38,295 nt of DNA, from positions 1 to 38,295 of the forward strand of contig CANQRR010000033.1 of the NCBI GenBank assembly GCA_947626285.1. The letters run 5' to 3'. A program made the translations under genes and the position numbers. Within the stretch, counting starts at the first letter, position 1; every line of letters begins with the position of its first letter. The stretch is from an uncultured Lachnospiraceae bacterium (lineage in GTDB: Bacteria > Bacillota > Clostridia > Lachnospirales > Lachnospiraceae). The notes below the pieces were generated by a model. That model did no database searches, had not been told where the DNA came from, and worked only from the letters and a program-made list of their open reading frames with translations. Positions 8,097-18,160 of this stretch are shown here, in pieces.

Positions 8097-9197
8097 CTAA
8101 TCCAGATAATCTCTCAGCTTGCGGCTCCTGCTGGGATGCCGCAATTTTCGCAGCGCCTTCGCCTCGATCTGGCGGATGCGCTCCCGCGTCACGTTGAACT
8201 CCCGACCGACCTCCTCAAGTGTACGGGCTCGTCCGTCGTTCAGTCCGAAGCGCAGGCAGAGCACTCTCTGTTCCCGCTCCGTCAGCGTGGAGAGCACCTC
8301 TACGAGCTGTTCCCTCAGGATCGCGTAGGTAGCTGCCTCCGCAGGCACCGGTACATGCTCATCGCGGATAAAATCGCTCAAGTGGCTGTCGTCCTCCTCG
8401 CCGACCGGTGTCTCCAGAGACACCGGTTCCTGCGAGATCTTGAGAATCTCCTGTACCTTCTGGGCGGGCATATCCAGCCTGGCTGCGATCTCCTCGGCTC
8501 CCGGCTCGTGCCCCAGCTCCTGAAGCAGTGTCCGCGACGTTCGGATCACCCGGTTCATCGTCTCGACCATGTGCACCGGTATGCGGATCGTCCGCGCCTG
8601 GTCCGCGATCGCCCGCGTGATCGCCTGCCGGATCCACCAGGTCGCGTAGGTGCTGAACTTGTATCCCTTGCGGTAATCGAATTTCTCGACCGCCTTGATC
8701 AATCCCAGATTTCCCTCCTGGATCAGGTCCAGCAGCTGCATGCCCCGCCCGACATAGCGCTTGGCGATACTGACCACAAGCCTCAGATTGGCTTCCGCCA
8801 GCTTCTCCCTGGCCGCCTCGTCGCCGTTGTTCATGCGCTCTGCCAGACAGAGCTCTTCGCCCGGAGAGAGCAGCGGGATCTTGCCGATCTCTTTCAGATA
8901 CATGCGCACCGGATCATCTGTGCCGATTCCTTCCGTAAGATCCGCTTCCGGCCGTACCTCCTCTTCCGGCAGCTCTTCCTCCGGCAGCAGAAGCATCTCC
9001 GGCTCGCCGGAGATCTGCAGCATATCCACGCCTCTCGACTCCAGATAATCCAATGCCCGCTCATATTCTTCGGCGCTGATCGGCTGCCCGTCGAAGAACT
9101 CTTGGATCTCTCTGTATTCCAGCATATTTTTCTTCTTTTCTGCCAGCTTCAGCAGCTCCTCCAGTCGCATTTGAAAGTCTGTTGTCGGCGCATTCAT
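8097..9197 (-). CDS. rpoD: Primary sigma factor (SigA/RpoD)
   Basis: This 366-residue protein directs RNA polymerase to housekeeping promoters such as the TTGACA/TATAAT types found in this window. Region 1.2 includes [17 protein letters not shown]. Regions 2.1-2.4 include [20 protein letters not shown], the [21 protein letters not shown] motif and [20 protein letters not shown]. Region 4.2 includes [20 protein letters not shown] and ends [16 protein letters not shown]. The length matches short Gram-positive SigA. It follows dnaG directly, the classical macromolecular synthesis operon order. Confidence 0.98.
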   Translation of the reverse strand: MNAPTTDFQMRLEELLKLAEKKKNMLEYREIQEFFDGQPISAEEYERALDYLESRGVDMLQISGEPEMLLLPEEELPEEEVRPEADLTEGIGTDDPVRMYLKEIGKIPLLSPGEELCLAERMNNGDEAAREKLAEANLRLVVSIAKRYVGRGMQLLDLIQEGNLGLIKAVEKFDYRKGYKFSTYATWWIRQAITRAIADQARTIRIPVHMVETMNRVIRTSRTLLQELGHEPGAEEIAARLDMPAQKVQEILKISQEPVSLETPVGEEDDSHLSDFIRDEHVPVPAEAATYAILREQLVEVLSTLTEREQRVLCLRFGLNDGRARTLEEVGREFNVTRERIRQIEAKALRKLRHPSRSRKLRDYLD

Positions 9198-9248
9198 GCG
9201 TCCCGCTCCTCCTTCGGGGAAAATATATTCTCTTTTATTCTGTCCTTG

Positions 9249-11012
9249 TTACAGAGAAATATGCAGTCTGCGGATTTCCGGCAGCCGTTTCTTCGCGTCA
9301 ACCAGTTCCTGCAGGCCTTTCATGTCCGTCGGATCCAACTCGCGGCTCTTCTGCGCGATCACCTGCTCCGCCACTTTGTAGATCGTCTCCTGCACTGCCT
9401 TCTCCATCTCCTTCGGGCTCTCCAGTTTCACTTCCGTGTTAAACAGCTGCGCCACCGTGCGCTGCTGCTCCGAATCGGCGAAATGGCTGATGATCTGCGC
9501 CGGATTGACCGCACCCTTTTCCTTCTGGGCGTAAAGCATCGCGGCCACCTCGCGGTAGAGCTCATCCGAAAAATCCTGCGGATGGATGTAGCGCGATATC
9601 GTGTCAAACAGCTGCGGATACTCTGTGATCCAGGTCAGAATCAGCCGCTGCGACCTGCGTATCCCGTCGTCCTTTTCCGGGCGCGCCTGCTGCCGCGCCA
9701 CCGGAGCCTTTCGCGCCGGAACGCCCTGCATCAGCACGTTCATCACCATCCTGCGCAGTCCCTCGAATGAGATCTGGTATCTCCCGGTGATCGCCTCGAT
9801 GTAATTCTCCCGCTCGATCTCCAATTCAAGCCCCGCGATCTTTGCCGCGACCTCCTGGAAAAAACGCGTCTTGCTGTCCGGGTCCTTCATGTCATAGGAC
9901 TTCTGCAGCACCGACACCTCGAACAGGAAGCTGTTCTCCGCACGGTCGATCCGCTCCTGGAACGCCTCCGTGCCGAGCGCTTTGATGAACTCATCCGGAT
10001 CCTTGTACGGCTCCATGTGCAGCACCTTTGTGGAGATCCCCGCCTCCTTCAAAAGCGGAATGGCGCGCAGCGCCGCCCGGACACCCGCCTCGTCGCTGTC
10101 ATAAGTCAGGATGACTTCATCCGTATATCGCTTCAGAAGCGTCGCGTGCTGACTCGTGAGCGCCGTGCCCAGCGAAGCCACGGCGTTCGTAAACCCGGCC
10201 TGGTGCATGGAGATCACGTCCATATAGCCCTCGCAGACAAGCATATAGCGCTTCTTCGCGGTCCGCGCGTAATTCAGCCCGTAGAGATTCCGGCTCTTGT
10301 CAAAGATCACAGTCTCCGGTGAATTCAGATACTTCGGCTTGCCGTCTCCCATCACGCGCCCACCGAAGCCGATCACCTTGTTGTTGACATCCAGGATCGG
10401 GAACATCACGCGATTCCAGAATTTGTCGTACATCCCGTGCTTCTCGTTGACCTGCATCAGCCCGGACTCCCTGAGAAGCTGATCCGAAATGCCTTTCCCC
10501 TTCAGATATTTGTACAGCGCGTCGCTGTACTGGCCGGCGTACCCAAGCCCGAAGCGCTTGATCGTCCCTTCGGTCAACCCCCGGTTCATCAGGTACTGCA
10601 GCGCACGCTCCCCTTGCGGAGAGCGCAGCATATAGTAAAAATAATTTGCCGCCATCTTGTTGATCTCGCGCACGCTCTCCTTCAGATCTCTCTGACGCCT
10701 CGCCTCCGCGGAATATTCCGGCTCGGGCAAAGCCATCCCAGCCCGGTCCGCAAGCATCTTCAGCGCTTCCGGAAAGCTAAAGTTTTCATATTCCATGATG
10801 AAGCTCAGCACGTTTCCGCCCGCGCCGCAGCCGAAGCAGTAATACATCTGCTTGTCCCGGCTCACGGAAAATGAGGGCGACTTCTCGCTGTGGAACGGGC
10901 AGAGCCCGAAATACGAACTCCCCTTCCTCTGCAGTTTCACGTAGCCGGAGATCACATCCACAATGTCATTTCTCGACCGCACCTCTTCGATCACATCATC
11001 TGAATAATACAT
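9249..11012 (-). CDS. dnaG: DNA primase
   Basis: This 587-residue primase makes RNA primers at the replication fork. The CHC2 zinc finger has ligands C38, H41, C59 and C62 (CPFHSEKSPSF then YYCFGCG). The TOPRIM core includes the acidic motif LVCEGYMDV (E261) and YDSDEAG (about 310-316). The catalytic subdomain region FGGRVMGDGKPKYLNSPET is typical. The C-terminal helicase-binding domain (about 430-587) is all-helical. The order dgt–dnaG–rpoD suggests co-transcription. Confidence 0.98.
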   Translation of the reverse strand: MYYSDDVIEEVRSRNDIVDVISGYVKLQRKGSSYFGLCPFHSEKSPSFSVSRDKQMYYCFGCGAGGNVLSFIMEYENFSFPEALKMLADRAGMALPEPEYSAEARRQRDLKESVREINKMAANYFYYMLRSPQGERALQYLMNRGLTEGTIKRFGLGYAGQYSDALYKYLKGKGISDQLLRESGLMQVNEKHGMYDKFWNRVMFPILDVNNKVIGFGGRVMGDGKPKYLNSPETVIFDKSRNLYGLNYARTAKKRYMLVCEGYMDVISMHQAGFTNAVASLGTALTSQHATLLKRYTDEVILTYDSDEAGVRAALRAIPLLKEAGISTKVLHMEPYKDPDEFIKALGTEAFQERIDRAENSFLFEVSVLQKSYDMKDPDSKTRFFQEVAAKIAGLELEIERENYIEAITGRYQISFEGLRRMVMNVLMQGVPARKAPVARQQARPEKDDGIRRSQRLILTWITEYPQLFDTISRYIHPQDFSDELYREVAAMLYAQKEKGAVNPAQIISHFADSEQQRTVAQLFNTEVKLESPKEMEKAVQETIYKVAEQVIAQKSRELDPTDMKGLQELVDAKKRLPEIRRLHISL

Positions 11013-11105
11013 AAGCCACCTCTGTCGCAGCGCCCTTTTGTCTCATACAAAGCTTGTCCCCATACGGGCATTCGCTGTGCGCCGCTTTTACAGATCCGTC
11101 ACAGT

Positions 11106-12152
11106 TCATACCGGATGCTGTTCGTCCGGAACCGTCTCGGTCGCCGAAAATCCCCACGCCTTCGGCACAAAAAGTTCTTTATAGACATGAATGGAGTACG
11201 AATCCGTCATGCCCGCGATGTAATCGCACACCACGCGCTCCTTCGCCTCGCCCTTTTCTCTCATCAGATACCGGTACTCCTCCGGAAGCCTGTCCGGGTT
11301 TTCCACGTAAAAATGGTACAGCTCCTGAAGCATGCGGACCGCTTTCGTCTCCTCGCCCTTAGCCCGACTGTTCCGGTACACATGCTGGAACATGAACGCC
11401 CGCAGGTACTTCATCGCGCTCTCCATCCGCTCCGACATGACGATCCGGCTCTGCCCCTCGCTGTTGCGCACGACGTCGTGGATCAGCGTGTTCAGCCGTT
11501 TCCTCGTCGTATCGCCCATGATCCTGCGGCTCTCCTCCGGGATGTCGGACTCGCTTAAGATCCCGGCGCGCTCCGCGTCGTCGATGTCGTGATTGATATA
11601 GGCGATCTTGTCGCAGTAGCGCACGATCTGTCCCTCCAGCGTCGCCGGAGTCCCGGCCGTGCGGTGATTGCGGATCCCGTCGCGCACTTCCCAGGTCAGA
11701 TTCAGGCCCTCGCCCTTCTTCTCCAGCAGCTCCACGACGCGAACGCTCTGCTCATAGTGCGCGAAGCCAAACGGGCAGACCGCGTCAAGCGCGCGCTCCC
11801 CGGCATGTCCAAACGGCGTGTGTCCCAGATCATGTCCCAGGGCGATCGCGTCCGCCAGATCCTCGTTCAGCCGCAGCGCCTTCGCGATCGTCCGTGAGAG
11901 TTGGGACACCTCCAGCGTGTGCGTCAGCCTGGTTCGGTAGTGATCACCTTCCGGGATCAGGAACACCTGCGTCTTCTGCTTCAGCCGCCGGAACGATTTG
12001 CTGTGCAGGATGCGGTCGCGGTCACGCTGATACTCCGTCCGGATATCGCACGGCTCCTCCGCCCTGTCCCGTCCCCTCGTGTTCCTGCTGAACGCGGCGT
12101 ACGGGCTGAATATTTTAAATTCCTGCTCCTCCGTCTGTTCGCGAATCGTCAT
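11106..12152 (-). CDS. dgt: Deoxyguanosinetriphosphate triphosphohydrolase-like protein (HD domain)
   Basis: This 348-residue HD-domain enzyme is of the family that splits dNTPs to nucleoside and triphosphate. The metal-binding motif is seen in RTRLTHTLEVSQLSRTIAKA and AIALGHDLGHTPFGHAGE. FRRLKQKTQVF is a conserved N-terminal family motif. The start is set at MTIREQ because AGGGGGGAT precedes it; an upstream in-frame ATG at 12209 has no ribosome site. It heads the block that continues into dnaG and rpoD. True substrate preference cannot be judged from sequence. Confidence 0.93.
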   Translation of the reverse strand: MTIREQTEEQEFKIFSPYAAFSRNTRGRDRAEEPCDIRTEYQRDRDRILHSKSFRRLKQKTQVFLIPEGDHYRTRLTHTLEVSQLSRTIAKALRLNEDLADAIALGHDLGHTPFGHAGERALDAVCPFGFAHYEQSVRVVELLEKKGEGLNLTWEVRDGIRNHRTAGTPATLEGQIVRYCDKIAYINHDIDDAERAGILSESDIPEESRRIMGDTTRKRLNTLIHDVVRNSEGQSRIVMSERMESAMKYLRAFMFQHVYRNSRAKGEETKAVRMLQELYHFYVENPDRLPEEYRYLMREKGEAKERVVCDYIAGMTDSYSIHVYKELFVPKAWGFSATETVPDEQHPV

Positions 12153-12248
12153 ATCCCCCCTCGCCGGGCACAGCCTGTCCCGACTCCCTCCTTTTTTATT
12201 ATATTCCATGTCAGCTGTATTTTTCCATATTTTTTCATATTTTTTTTG

Positions 12249-12257
12249 ATTTTAGCA
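12249..12257 (-). promoter_or_regulatory. Candidate extended -10 promoter for dgt–dnaG–rpoD
   Basis: On the minus strand TGCTAAAAT is an extended -10; no good -35 is seen 17-18 bp upstream. It lies in an AT-rich 100-bp tract of the 208-bp gap between comEC and dgt, the only plausible promoter stretch there. No clear terminator for comEC is visible in the gap. Confidence 0.35.
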
Positions 12258-12360
12258 TATTTTTATGAAATCATCCTAAAATCCGCACCGTTTTACCGCA
12301 TCCGCACTCAAAAAACAGGCGCATACCGTCCGTTCTTATCCGGTCCGCATCAAATGACGG

Positions 12361-14787
12361 CTATTCCGCCGTCCGATAAGGCTCTACCGTGTAGGTCTCA
12401 CCGTCCGACTCGATCGTCACCGCTCCGCTCTGCGGCGTCTGCAGGATCCGGCATCCGGCGTCCCGCAGGCGCTCCATCGTCTCCTGCGCCGGATGCCCAT
12501 AGGAATTGTTCGCTCCGCAGGAGATCACGGCGACCTGCGGGGAGACCTGCTCCAGAAATGCTTCCGAAGACGCGTTTTTGGAACCGTGGTGTCCGACCTT
12601 CAGCACATCCGCCGACAGATTCGCGCCGGACGCCGCCAGGCTCTGCTCCGCCGTCCCCTCCAGATCTCCGGTGAACAGCATGCGGAATTCTCCGTACTGC
12701 AGCATCAGAACCATTGAATCCTCATTGCTGTCCCCGGTCAGGCTCTCCTCGTCCGGCGCCAGGCAGCGGATGCTCCACCCCGCTTTTTGCCCTGCGTCCG
12801 CCTGTACCACGTCTGTGTTCCCCAAAATCGACTGTGTATCAGCGTCGTTCAGCTTCTGAGCAGTTCCGATCGCCGCGCCCGCCTCCATGCGCAGCACCCG
12901 GATTCCTTTCTCCTGCGCCAGCTCACGCAGCTTTGCGAAGTCCTCCGGATCCGCGGTCGGCGGGAGTACCAGATTTCTCAGCGTAACGCCGTGCACGTTC
13001 TCCCCGGCAAAACCCGGATCATATTCCTCCAGATATTCTTTGATCCCACTGATGTGATCCCCATCCGCGTGCGACAGAAAAATATAATCCAGTGCAGACA
13101 CCCCGTAATATTTCACCGCCTGCCCGATCCGGTACTGCCAAAGCTTCGACTCGGAACTGCTGCCTCCGTCCACCAGACAGGAAACGCCGTCCGGCAGCCG
13201 TAAAAGCGCCGCATCGCCCTGCCCCACATCCAGGCAGGTAACTTCCAGAGTTTTCTGCGGGCGCTGGCACATCAGGCCGATACAAAGCGCACTGCACATG
13301 ACCCATAGCAGGCACAGCCCCGGTACAGGATCCGTTTTCCGCTTCCCTCTCGCAAAGCTCTTTTCTCTCTTCGGCAATTGGCACGACACGAACCCCACCG
13401 CCAGCAGGATCCCATAGTACAGCGCGATCCTCCACAGCGCAGGTCTTCCCGCGACCCAAAGCGGCAACGGAAGTCCCTCCTTGAGGCGACAGAGAAATTC
13501 AAACAGATCCAGAAGATAGTATGCGGGCGCGGCAAAAAAGCAGCCAAACGGAATCGAAAGCAGCCCGACCACACCGGCAAGAAGTCCATAGAGCATAAGC
13601 AGCGACATCAGCGGGACCACCGCCAGGTTGATCAATACGCTCCACGTCACCGCCTGATAGAAAAAGTACAGCGTGAGCGGGAGCATTCCCAGCCAGATCC
13701 CAAATCCCTGGAGAAGTGCCTTGCCAAAATTTCGCATGGCGCCGAAGCCGGCCGCACGCATTCTTGCTGTCCTGCCCCTGCGCATGGAAATTTTTCCCCT
13801 GCCCTGATCCATTGCATCCGTTATCCTGCGAAGGCAAGGCAGCAACAGAGCGATCGACAACACCGCGCCGAACGAGAGCAGAAACGAAGACTGCGTCAGA
13901 TACCGCGCATCCGCAGAGAGCAGCAGCATCGCTGCGGCTGCGATCGCCGTCCGCATATCGTACTTTCTGCCACAGAGCTGCGCGCCGAGCCAGAATCCGA
14001 ACATGATCAGCGCGCGCACAGCGGAAACCGTCGCACCCACCATCCATACATAGAGTATGACGATTCCTCCGGAAACTGCGCAACTCACTCCAAAGGGCGC
14101 CTTCAGTTTTCGCAGCAGTCGGTACAGGCACATCCCGACCAACGTGATATGCAGCCCCGAGATTGCCAGAATGTGCGAGATCCCGCCCTCCTGATAGAGC
14201 TGTTTCCACTTCTGTTCAAGCAGAGCGCGCTCACCGAGACAGATCGCCCCCATAACCTCCGCCTGATGTTCCCCGAAAATCGCATCATAGACGGTCCCGA
14301 GCCGCCGCCGCACAAGACAAAGCGCTCGTGCAAGGCTCATCCCGCCCTGTCTCAGCACATGTATCTCCGCGCGGGAAAGGAAGCACAGCGTATTTTGGGC
14401 GTGATAATACGACTGCGCGTCAAACTGCCCCGGATTCGAATCCGGATCCGGAAAAGAGAGCTCACCGGAAACCGTGATCGCGTCGCCCGGGAGGAGCTCT
14501 GTGTGTTCAGTTGTAATCATTACGTTCAATCTGGGAAACAAAGCTTGTTCCGAATTGTCTTTTCTCTGAATGGTAAGATGATCGACTGACAGGCGTACGC
14601 CTGAAGATGCCGCGCTGCACTTTTTCACAGTCCCGGCGAGCGTGACCTCGCCTCCGCTTCCTGCCTCCCTCTGGAGCAGTTCAGCGGTTTCCCTCAGCGG
14701 GCGGTCTCTTTCAGACCCGCCCGTCACATATCCTGCAACCGAAAGCGCAGCGAGCAAAATGCACAACACTGCAAACGGTCTTTTCAA
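12361..14787 (-). CDS. comEC: ComEC/Rec2-type DNA uptake channel
   Basis: This 808-residue protein forms the membrane channel that passes single-stranded DNA into the cell. The N-terminus has a membrane helix followed by an OB-fold-like DUF4131 region (about 45-160). The competence transmembrane domain (about 170-480) holds the family motif ISHILAISGLHITLVG and several helices. The C-terminal metallo-beta-lactamase-like domain (about 510-800) has LDVGQGDAALL, the metal motif FLSHADGDHISG, and LKVGHHGSKNASS. All domains are intact. It lies 13 bp after the GerMN gene and ends the two-component/competence block that begins with ComEA. Confidence 0.96.
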   Translation of the reverse strand: MKRPFAVLCILLAALSVAGYVTGGSERDRPLRETAELLQREAGSGGEVTLAGTVKKCSAASSGVRLSVDHLTIQRKDNSEQALFPRLNVMITTEHTELLPGDAITVSGELSFPDPDSNPGQFDAQSYYHAQNTLCFLSRAEIHVLRQGGMSLARALCLVRRRLGTVYDAIFGEHQAEVMGAICLGERALLEQKWKQLYQEGGISHILAISGLHITLVGMCLYRLLRKLKAPFGVSCAVSGGIVILYVWMVGATVSAVRALIMFGFWLGAQLCGRKYDMRTAIAAAAMLLLSADARYLTQSSFLLSFGAVLSIALLLPCLRRITDAMDQGRGKISMRRGRTARMRAAGFGAMRNFGKALLQGFGIWLGMLPLTLYFFYQAVTWSVLINLAVVPLMSLLMLYGLLAGVVGLLSIPFGCFFAAPAYYLLDLFEFLCRLKEGLPLPLWVAGRPALWRIALYYGILLAVGFVSCQLPKREKSFARGKRKTDPVPGLCLLWVMCSALCIGLMCQRPQKTLEVTCLDVGQGDAALLRLPDGVSCLVDGGSSSESKLWQYRIGQAVKYYGVSALDYIFLSHADGDHISGIKEYLEEYDPGFAGENVHGVTLRNLVLPPTADPEDFAKLRELAQEKGIRVLRMEAGAAIGTAQKLNDADTQSILGNTDVVQADAGQKAGWSIRCLAPDEESLTGDSNEDSMVLMLQYGEFRMLFTGDLEGTAEQSLAASGANLSADVLKVGHHGSKNASSEAFLEQVSPQVAVISCGANNSYGHPAQETMERLRDAGCRILQTPQSGAVTIESDGETYTVEPYRTAE

Positions 14788-14800
14788 CGCTCCTCCTCTT

Positions 14801-15754
14801 TTATTCCTCCACAGAGTCCTCTTCGCCCTGCATTTCTCTGGTCTCTATATAATCCCAATCCATCACAAAGACCTGTCCGAGATCCACTTCCTCCCGGAAT
14901 TTCTGGTCGGATGCCCCCTCGATCTCAAAGCGTACCCCGGTGATGTCATCGCAAGTCGCGCAGATCGAGTCCACGATCGCGTAAAGCGCCGTCTCCGGAT
15001 CCGGCGGGTTCTCCGTCGGCTGCTGGTTCACGGTCGCATTGAAGTTGATCGTGCAGACCCCATTTTGGATATACAGGCTCTGAATTCGGACGTCCCCGGA
15101 AAAGATCGGATTGGCGCCCTTCTCCTCCGGCCCATTGATCAGCTGCTCTACCACAACGCGCTCGAGCACCATGTTGCTGGAATAGTGCAGGTTTCGCATT
15201 TCTTTCACAAGCCTGCTTCCATCCGCATCGGAGAAGTAGAGCTCCAGCGTGGCGTACTGATAGGAATTGATACCGCCCTCCTTCGTGTCGATGAACGAAT
15301 TCGCGTCCATCGCGGGGACAGGCTGACCTTCGAGATCCAAAAGCTGCTCTTTCTCGACCGTGATCATCACCTTCACGACGCCCGGCACCTGTGAAAACGT
15401 CTTGACGACGGCCGCCCGCAAGAGCACCTCCTGCGTGTTGCTCAGGTCATAATATTCCTTCGAAAAGTCAATGCGCAGCGCATCGATGCCCCTCTCATAC
15501 CCGTTGAAGCCCACCTCCGAAGGGATCACGCTCAGATATCCGACCGGAGGCGACAAAAGCTGCTCCCACAGCTCATCCATCATCTCCTCAAACGTCTGCG
15601 CTTTCGGGCTGTAACTGCGCTCCAAAAGTCTCGTTCCGGTCGAATTAACGTAATATACGGTATAACTGTTGTCTTCTCCCTTTTTCCCGCCGCATCCGCC
15701 AAGCAGGACAGCCAGCGCCAGCAAAAGCCAGCATAGCGTTCTCTTTCTGTTCAC
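14801..15754 (-). CDS. GerMN-domain lipoprotein
   Basis: This 317-residue protein has a lipoprotein signal ending LLGGC (lipid cysteine at 21), so it is anchored outside the membrane. Two GerMN repeats can be recognised: about 35-160 (VYYVNSTGTRLLERSYSP, then EVLLRAAVVKTFSQVPGV) and about 175-290 (ATLELYFSDADGSRLVKEMR, VVEQLINGPE, then ALYAIVDSICATCDDITGVR). B. subtilis GerM has the same double-domain plan and acts in sporulation and germination. The gene is 13 bp behind the histidine kinase, suggesting co-transcription. Its link to the kinase could be sensory, as extracytoplasmic lipoproteins often modulate such kinases, but that is inference. Confidence 0.9.
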   Translation of the reverse strand: MNRKRTLCWLLLALAVLLGGCGGKKGEDNSYTVYYVNSTGTRLLERSYSPKAQTFEEMMDELWEQLLSPPVGYLSVIPSEVGFNGYERGIDALRIDFSKEYYDLSNTQEVLLRAAVVKTFSQVPGVVKVMITVEKEQLLDLEGQPVPAMDANSFIDTKEGGINSYQYATLELYFSDADGSRLVKEMRNLHYSSNMVLERVVVEQLINGPEEKGANPIFSGDVRIQSLYIQNGVCTINFNATVNQQPTENPPDPETALYAIVDSICATCDDITGVRFEIEGASDQKFREEVDLGQVFVMDWDYIETREMQGEEDSVEE

Positions 15755-15767
15755 AAGCTTCCTCCTG

Positions 15768-17192
15768 TCACGGTGTAAACTTCAGTGGGATGCGCACCGT
15801 GAACGTCGTGCCCTCTCCCTCTGTGCTGGAAACGTCGATCGCCCCGTGGTGCATCAGCACCGCACTGCGCGTGATGGCAAGCCCAAGCCCTGTGCCGCCG
15901 ATCTCGCGTGAGTGTGATTTGTCCACCCGATAAAATCGTTCGAAAATGTTTTCCTGATCCTCAGGCGGAATCCCGATTCCGGAATCCTCCACCTTGACAT
16001 AGAAATATTTGTTGTCCACGTTGAGTGAAATGTGAACCCAGCCGTTGTCCTGATTGTATTTGATACCGTTCTCGACCAGGTTGGACAGGGCGAGCGCCAG
16101 CTTCGTCTCGTCCACCTCCGCCACGACCGGCTTGAAGTCGTCAAAGACAAGATCCACGTCCTTCGTAGCCGCGATCGGACGCAGCCGCTTCAGGAGCAGT
16201 TCGATCAGATCGTTGATATTTGTCTCCTGAATGTTGACATCAGAAGAACGCCTGTCCATCTTGACAAGAGAGAGCAAGTCCGAAATGATCTTGTTCTCGC
16301 GGTCGATCTCCTCCGCGATATCCGCCATGAACTCCTTATACAGCTCGTTCGGCACCTCGTCCTGCGCAAGCAGGGAATCCGCGAGCACCTTCATCGAAGT
16401 GATCGGCGTCTTCAGCTCATGCGATACGTTTGATACAAACTCCTGGCGCGAATCCTCCTGCACCTTCAGGCGGTGCAGCATCTGATTGTACGCGTCGGCC
16501 AGCAGCTTCGTCTCAGTGTAATCCGGGATAGCGATCTCCTGTTCCGAAACATTCCCCCGCATACCCGCCAGAGACTGCGTGATCTTGCCGAAGGGCTTGG
16601 TCAGCACGCGCGCCACGTAATAAGCGGCGACAAAAATCAGGAGGGTAAGCACGATCTGGAGGATCAAAACGGTATTGCCCAGAGCATCTTTTCCATCCTT
16701 GACGTCCTGCGTCGTCACGCTGACGATCATGATCCCCTCGATCTGCCCCGTCCCCGGGTCGTTCACCGGGAGAGTGAGCTCAAGAAACTCATCGTCCGGA
16801 TTATAGTTGGTGGAATCTGTGCCAAGAAAACACTGCAGCACTTCTTCTGATATAATGACTTTGTCCTCGTCTATCTCATACGTGTCCCGAACAATGCGGA
16901 AATTGGTGTTGACAATGATCACGCGCCCGTTGTAGATGTTCGCGAGCTGGGTGAGCTGTCTGTCCACCTGCCGGTTCCCCACATTGCGGATGTAGCCGGA
17001 GCTGCCGACCTGATCGACGATCTGCTGGCACTGGTTCTGGATCAGCGTGCTCTTCTGCTGGGCGGCCAGCTCCTCATAGTTCTCCAGGATCAGGTGCTTC
17101 ATCAGAAAGATCGGAACCAGGCCTACCAGCAGCACGATCACAAAAATGCGCGCACGCAGGCTTTTGGCGTATTTGAGGACGGTATCTTTCAT
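15768..17192 (-). CDS. Membrane sensor histidine kinase (WalK/PhoR-like layout)
   Basis: This 474-residue kinase has two membrane helices (about 15-32 and 173-193) enclosing a roughly 140-residue extracellular sensor, a HAMP region (194-245), HisKA with the phospho-acceptor H258 in NVSHELKTPITSMKVL, and HATPase with NLVENGIKYN, DSGIGIPPEDQENIFERFYR and GGTGLGLAI. There is no cytoplasmic PAS domain, unlike true WalK. The ribosome site is weak (GAGAGG about 18 bases upstream). Its partner is the OmpR-type regulator one gene upstream, separated by an FkbM methyltransferase. The signal is unknown. Confidence 0.95.
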   Translation of the reverse strand: MKDTVLKYAKSLRARIFVIVLLVGLVPIFLMKHLILENYEELAAQQKSTLIQNQCQQIVDQVGSSGYIRNVGNRQVDRQLTQLANIYNGRVIIVNTNFRIVRDTYEIDEDKVIISEEVLQCFLGTDSTNYNPDDEFLELTLPVNDPGTGQIEGIMIVSVTTQDVKDGKDALGNTVLILQIVLTLLIFVAAYYVARVLTKPFGKITQSLAGMRGNVSEQEIAIPDYTETKLLADAYNQMLHRLKVQEDSRQEFVSNVSHELKTPITSMKVLADSLLAQDEVPNELYKEFMADIAEEIDRENKIISDLLSLVKMDRRSSDVNIQETNINDLIELLLKRLRPIAATKDVDLVFDDFKPVVAEVDETKLALALSNLVENGIKYNQDNGWVHISLNVDNKYFYVKVEDSGIGIPPEDQENIFERFYRVDKSHSREIGGTGLGLAITRSAVLMHHGAIDVSSTEGEGTTFTVRIPLKFTP

Positions 17193-17234
17193 ATTGGAAA
17201 TGGTATTGTACCTCTCTGTTCTTCAAAATATAAC

Positions 17235-18092
17235 CTACTCCGCAACCGCGTACAGGACTGTCTCATTGCGGTTGCGCGTGTGGTGTCTGATGTAGAATCT
17301 GTATTCCGGTACCATCTCTTTGATCAGAAACGGAACCTCGCAGAAATCGCCCGGATTGTGGTACAGGCAGATTGCCAGCCGAGGCTTGTCCCGGCAGATG
17401 ACCTTTCTCGCTCCACGCAACGCCTCCGGCTCGCTCCCCTCGATATCCATCTTGATGAAGGTGACCTTGTCTCCTGCACAGACATTGTCAATGGAATCAA
17501 CCTGGATCGACTTCGGTCCGTTGTCCGAAACATGGGAGCTCGCGTTCCCCAGCGCGCTGAAATGCAGCTCGGTCTTTTCGCTCCAGAGCCCGCAGGGGAC
17601 GATCTCTATGTTGTCGTAGGATTTATAGCGTTCGGCCAGCTTGCTCCGGTTGGACTCGTCCGGCTCCCACGCATAGATCTTTTTGCAGTAATTGACGCCT
17701 TTTCCGAAATGCTTGATCAGATTTTTGATCGTGTCGCCGATGCAGGCTCCGCCGTCTATAAAGACCTCATTCTCCTTTGGCCCCCAGATGTCTTTCAGAA
17801 AATACTGCGGCTTGACGACCACCTTCTCAAGTATCTCCGGACGGATGGTCCGGTAATATTCAATGATCGCGCGCAGCGTTTCCCTGGAAAGATCATCCTC
17901 CAGCATTCCCTCCAGCTTGTCAAACTCATCCTTATGCGCTTTATAGTAAGCTTGAAAGACCCTGCCCGCCTCCCTGTCGGCGAGATATCTCGTGATCTTC
18001 ATTTTCTGAATTTTGGGCACATATTTGCTGAATAAAGCGTTGCCCTCCATCCAGCCTCGAATTCTGTGCAGTATATTTTCCTCACGCGCCAT
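17235..18092 (-). CDS. FkbM-family SAM-dependent methyltransferase
   Basis: This 285-residue protein has the FkbM methyltransferase core: FIDGGACIGDTIKNLI (SAM motif I, about 115-130), YAWEPDESNRSKL (motif II), VDSIDNVC, then IKMDIEGSEPEALRGA, the family signature. A helical N-terminal part of about 110 residues is not part of the core. FkbM enzymes O-methylate sugars or other small metabolites; the substrate here is unknown. The gene lies between a response regulator and its kinase, an odd position. Ribosome-site support is weak (AGAGACGT). It ends 43 bp before the kinase gene. Confidence 0.9.
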   Translation of the reverse strand: MAREENILHRIRGWMEGNALFSKYVPKIQKMKITRYLADREAGRVFQAYYKAHKDEFDKLEGMLEDDLSRETLRAIIEYYRTIRPEILEKVVVKPQYFLKDIWGPKENEVFIDGGACIGDTIKNLIKHFGKGVNYCKKIYAWEPDESNRSKLAERYKSYDNIEIVPCGLWSEKTELHFSALGNASSHVSDNGPKSIQVDSIDNVCAGDKVTFIKMDIEGSEPEALRGARKVICRDKPRLAICLYHNPGDFCEVPFLIKEMVPEYRFYIRHHTRNRNETVLYAVAE

Positions 18093-18160
18093 ACGTCTCT
18101 TCTTGTGTCCTTTCCAACCATTGTTCCGGCAGCTTTAGCGGTCCGAAGCCCTGAAAGATC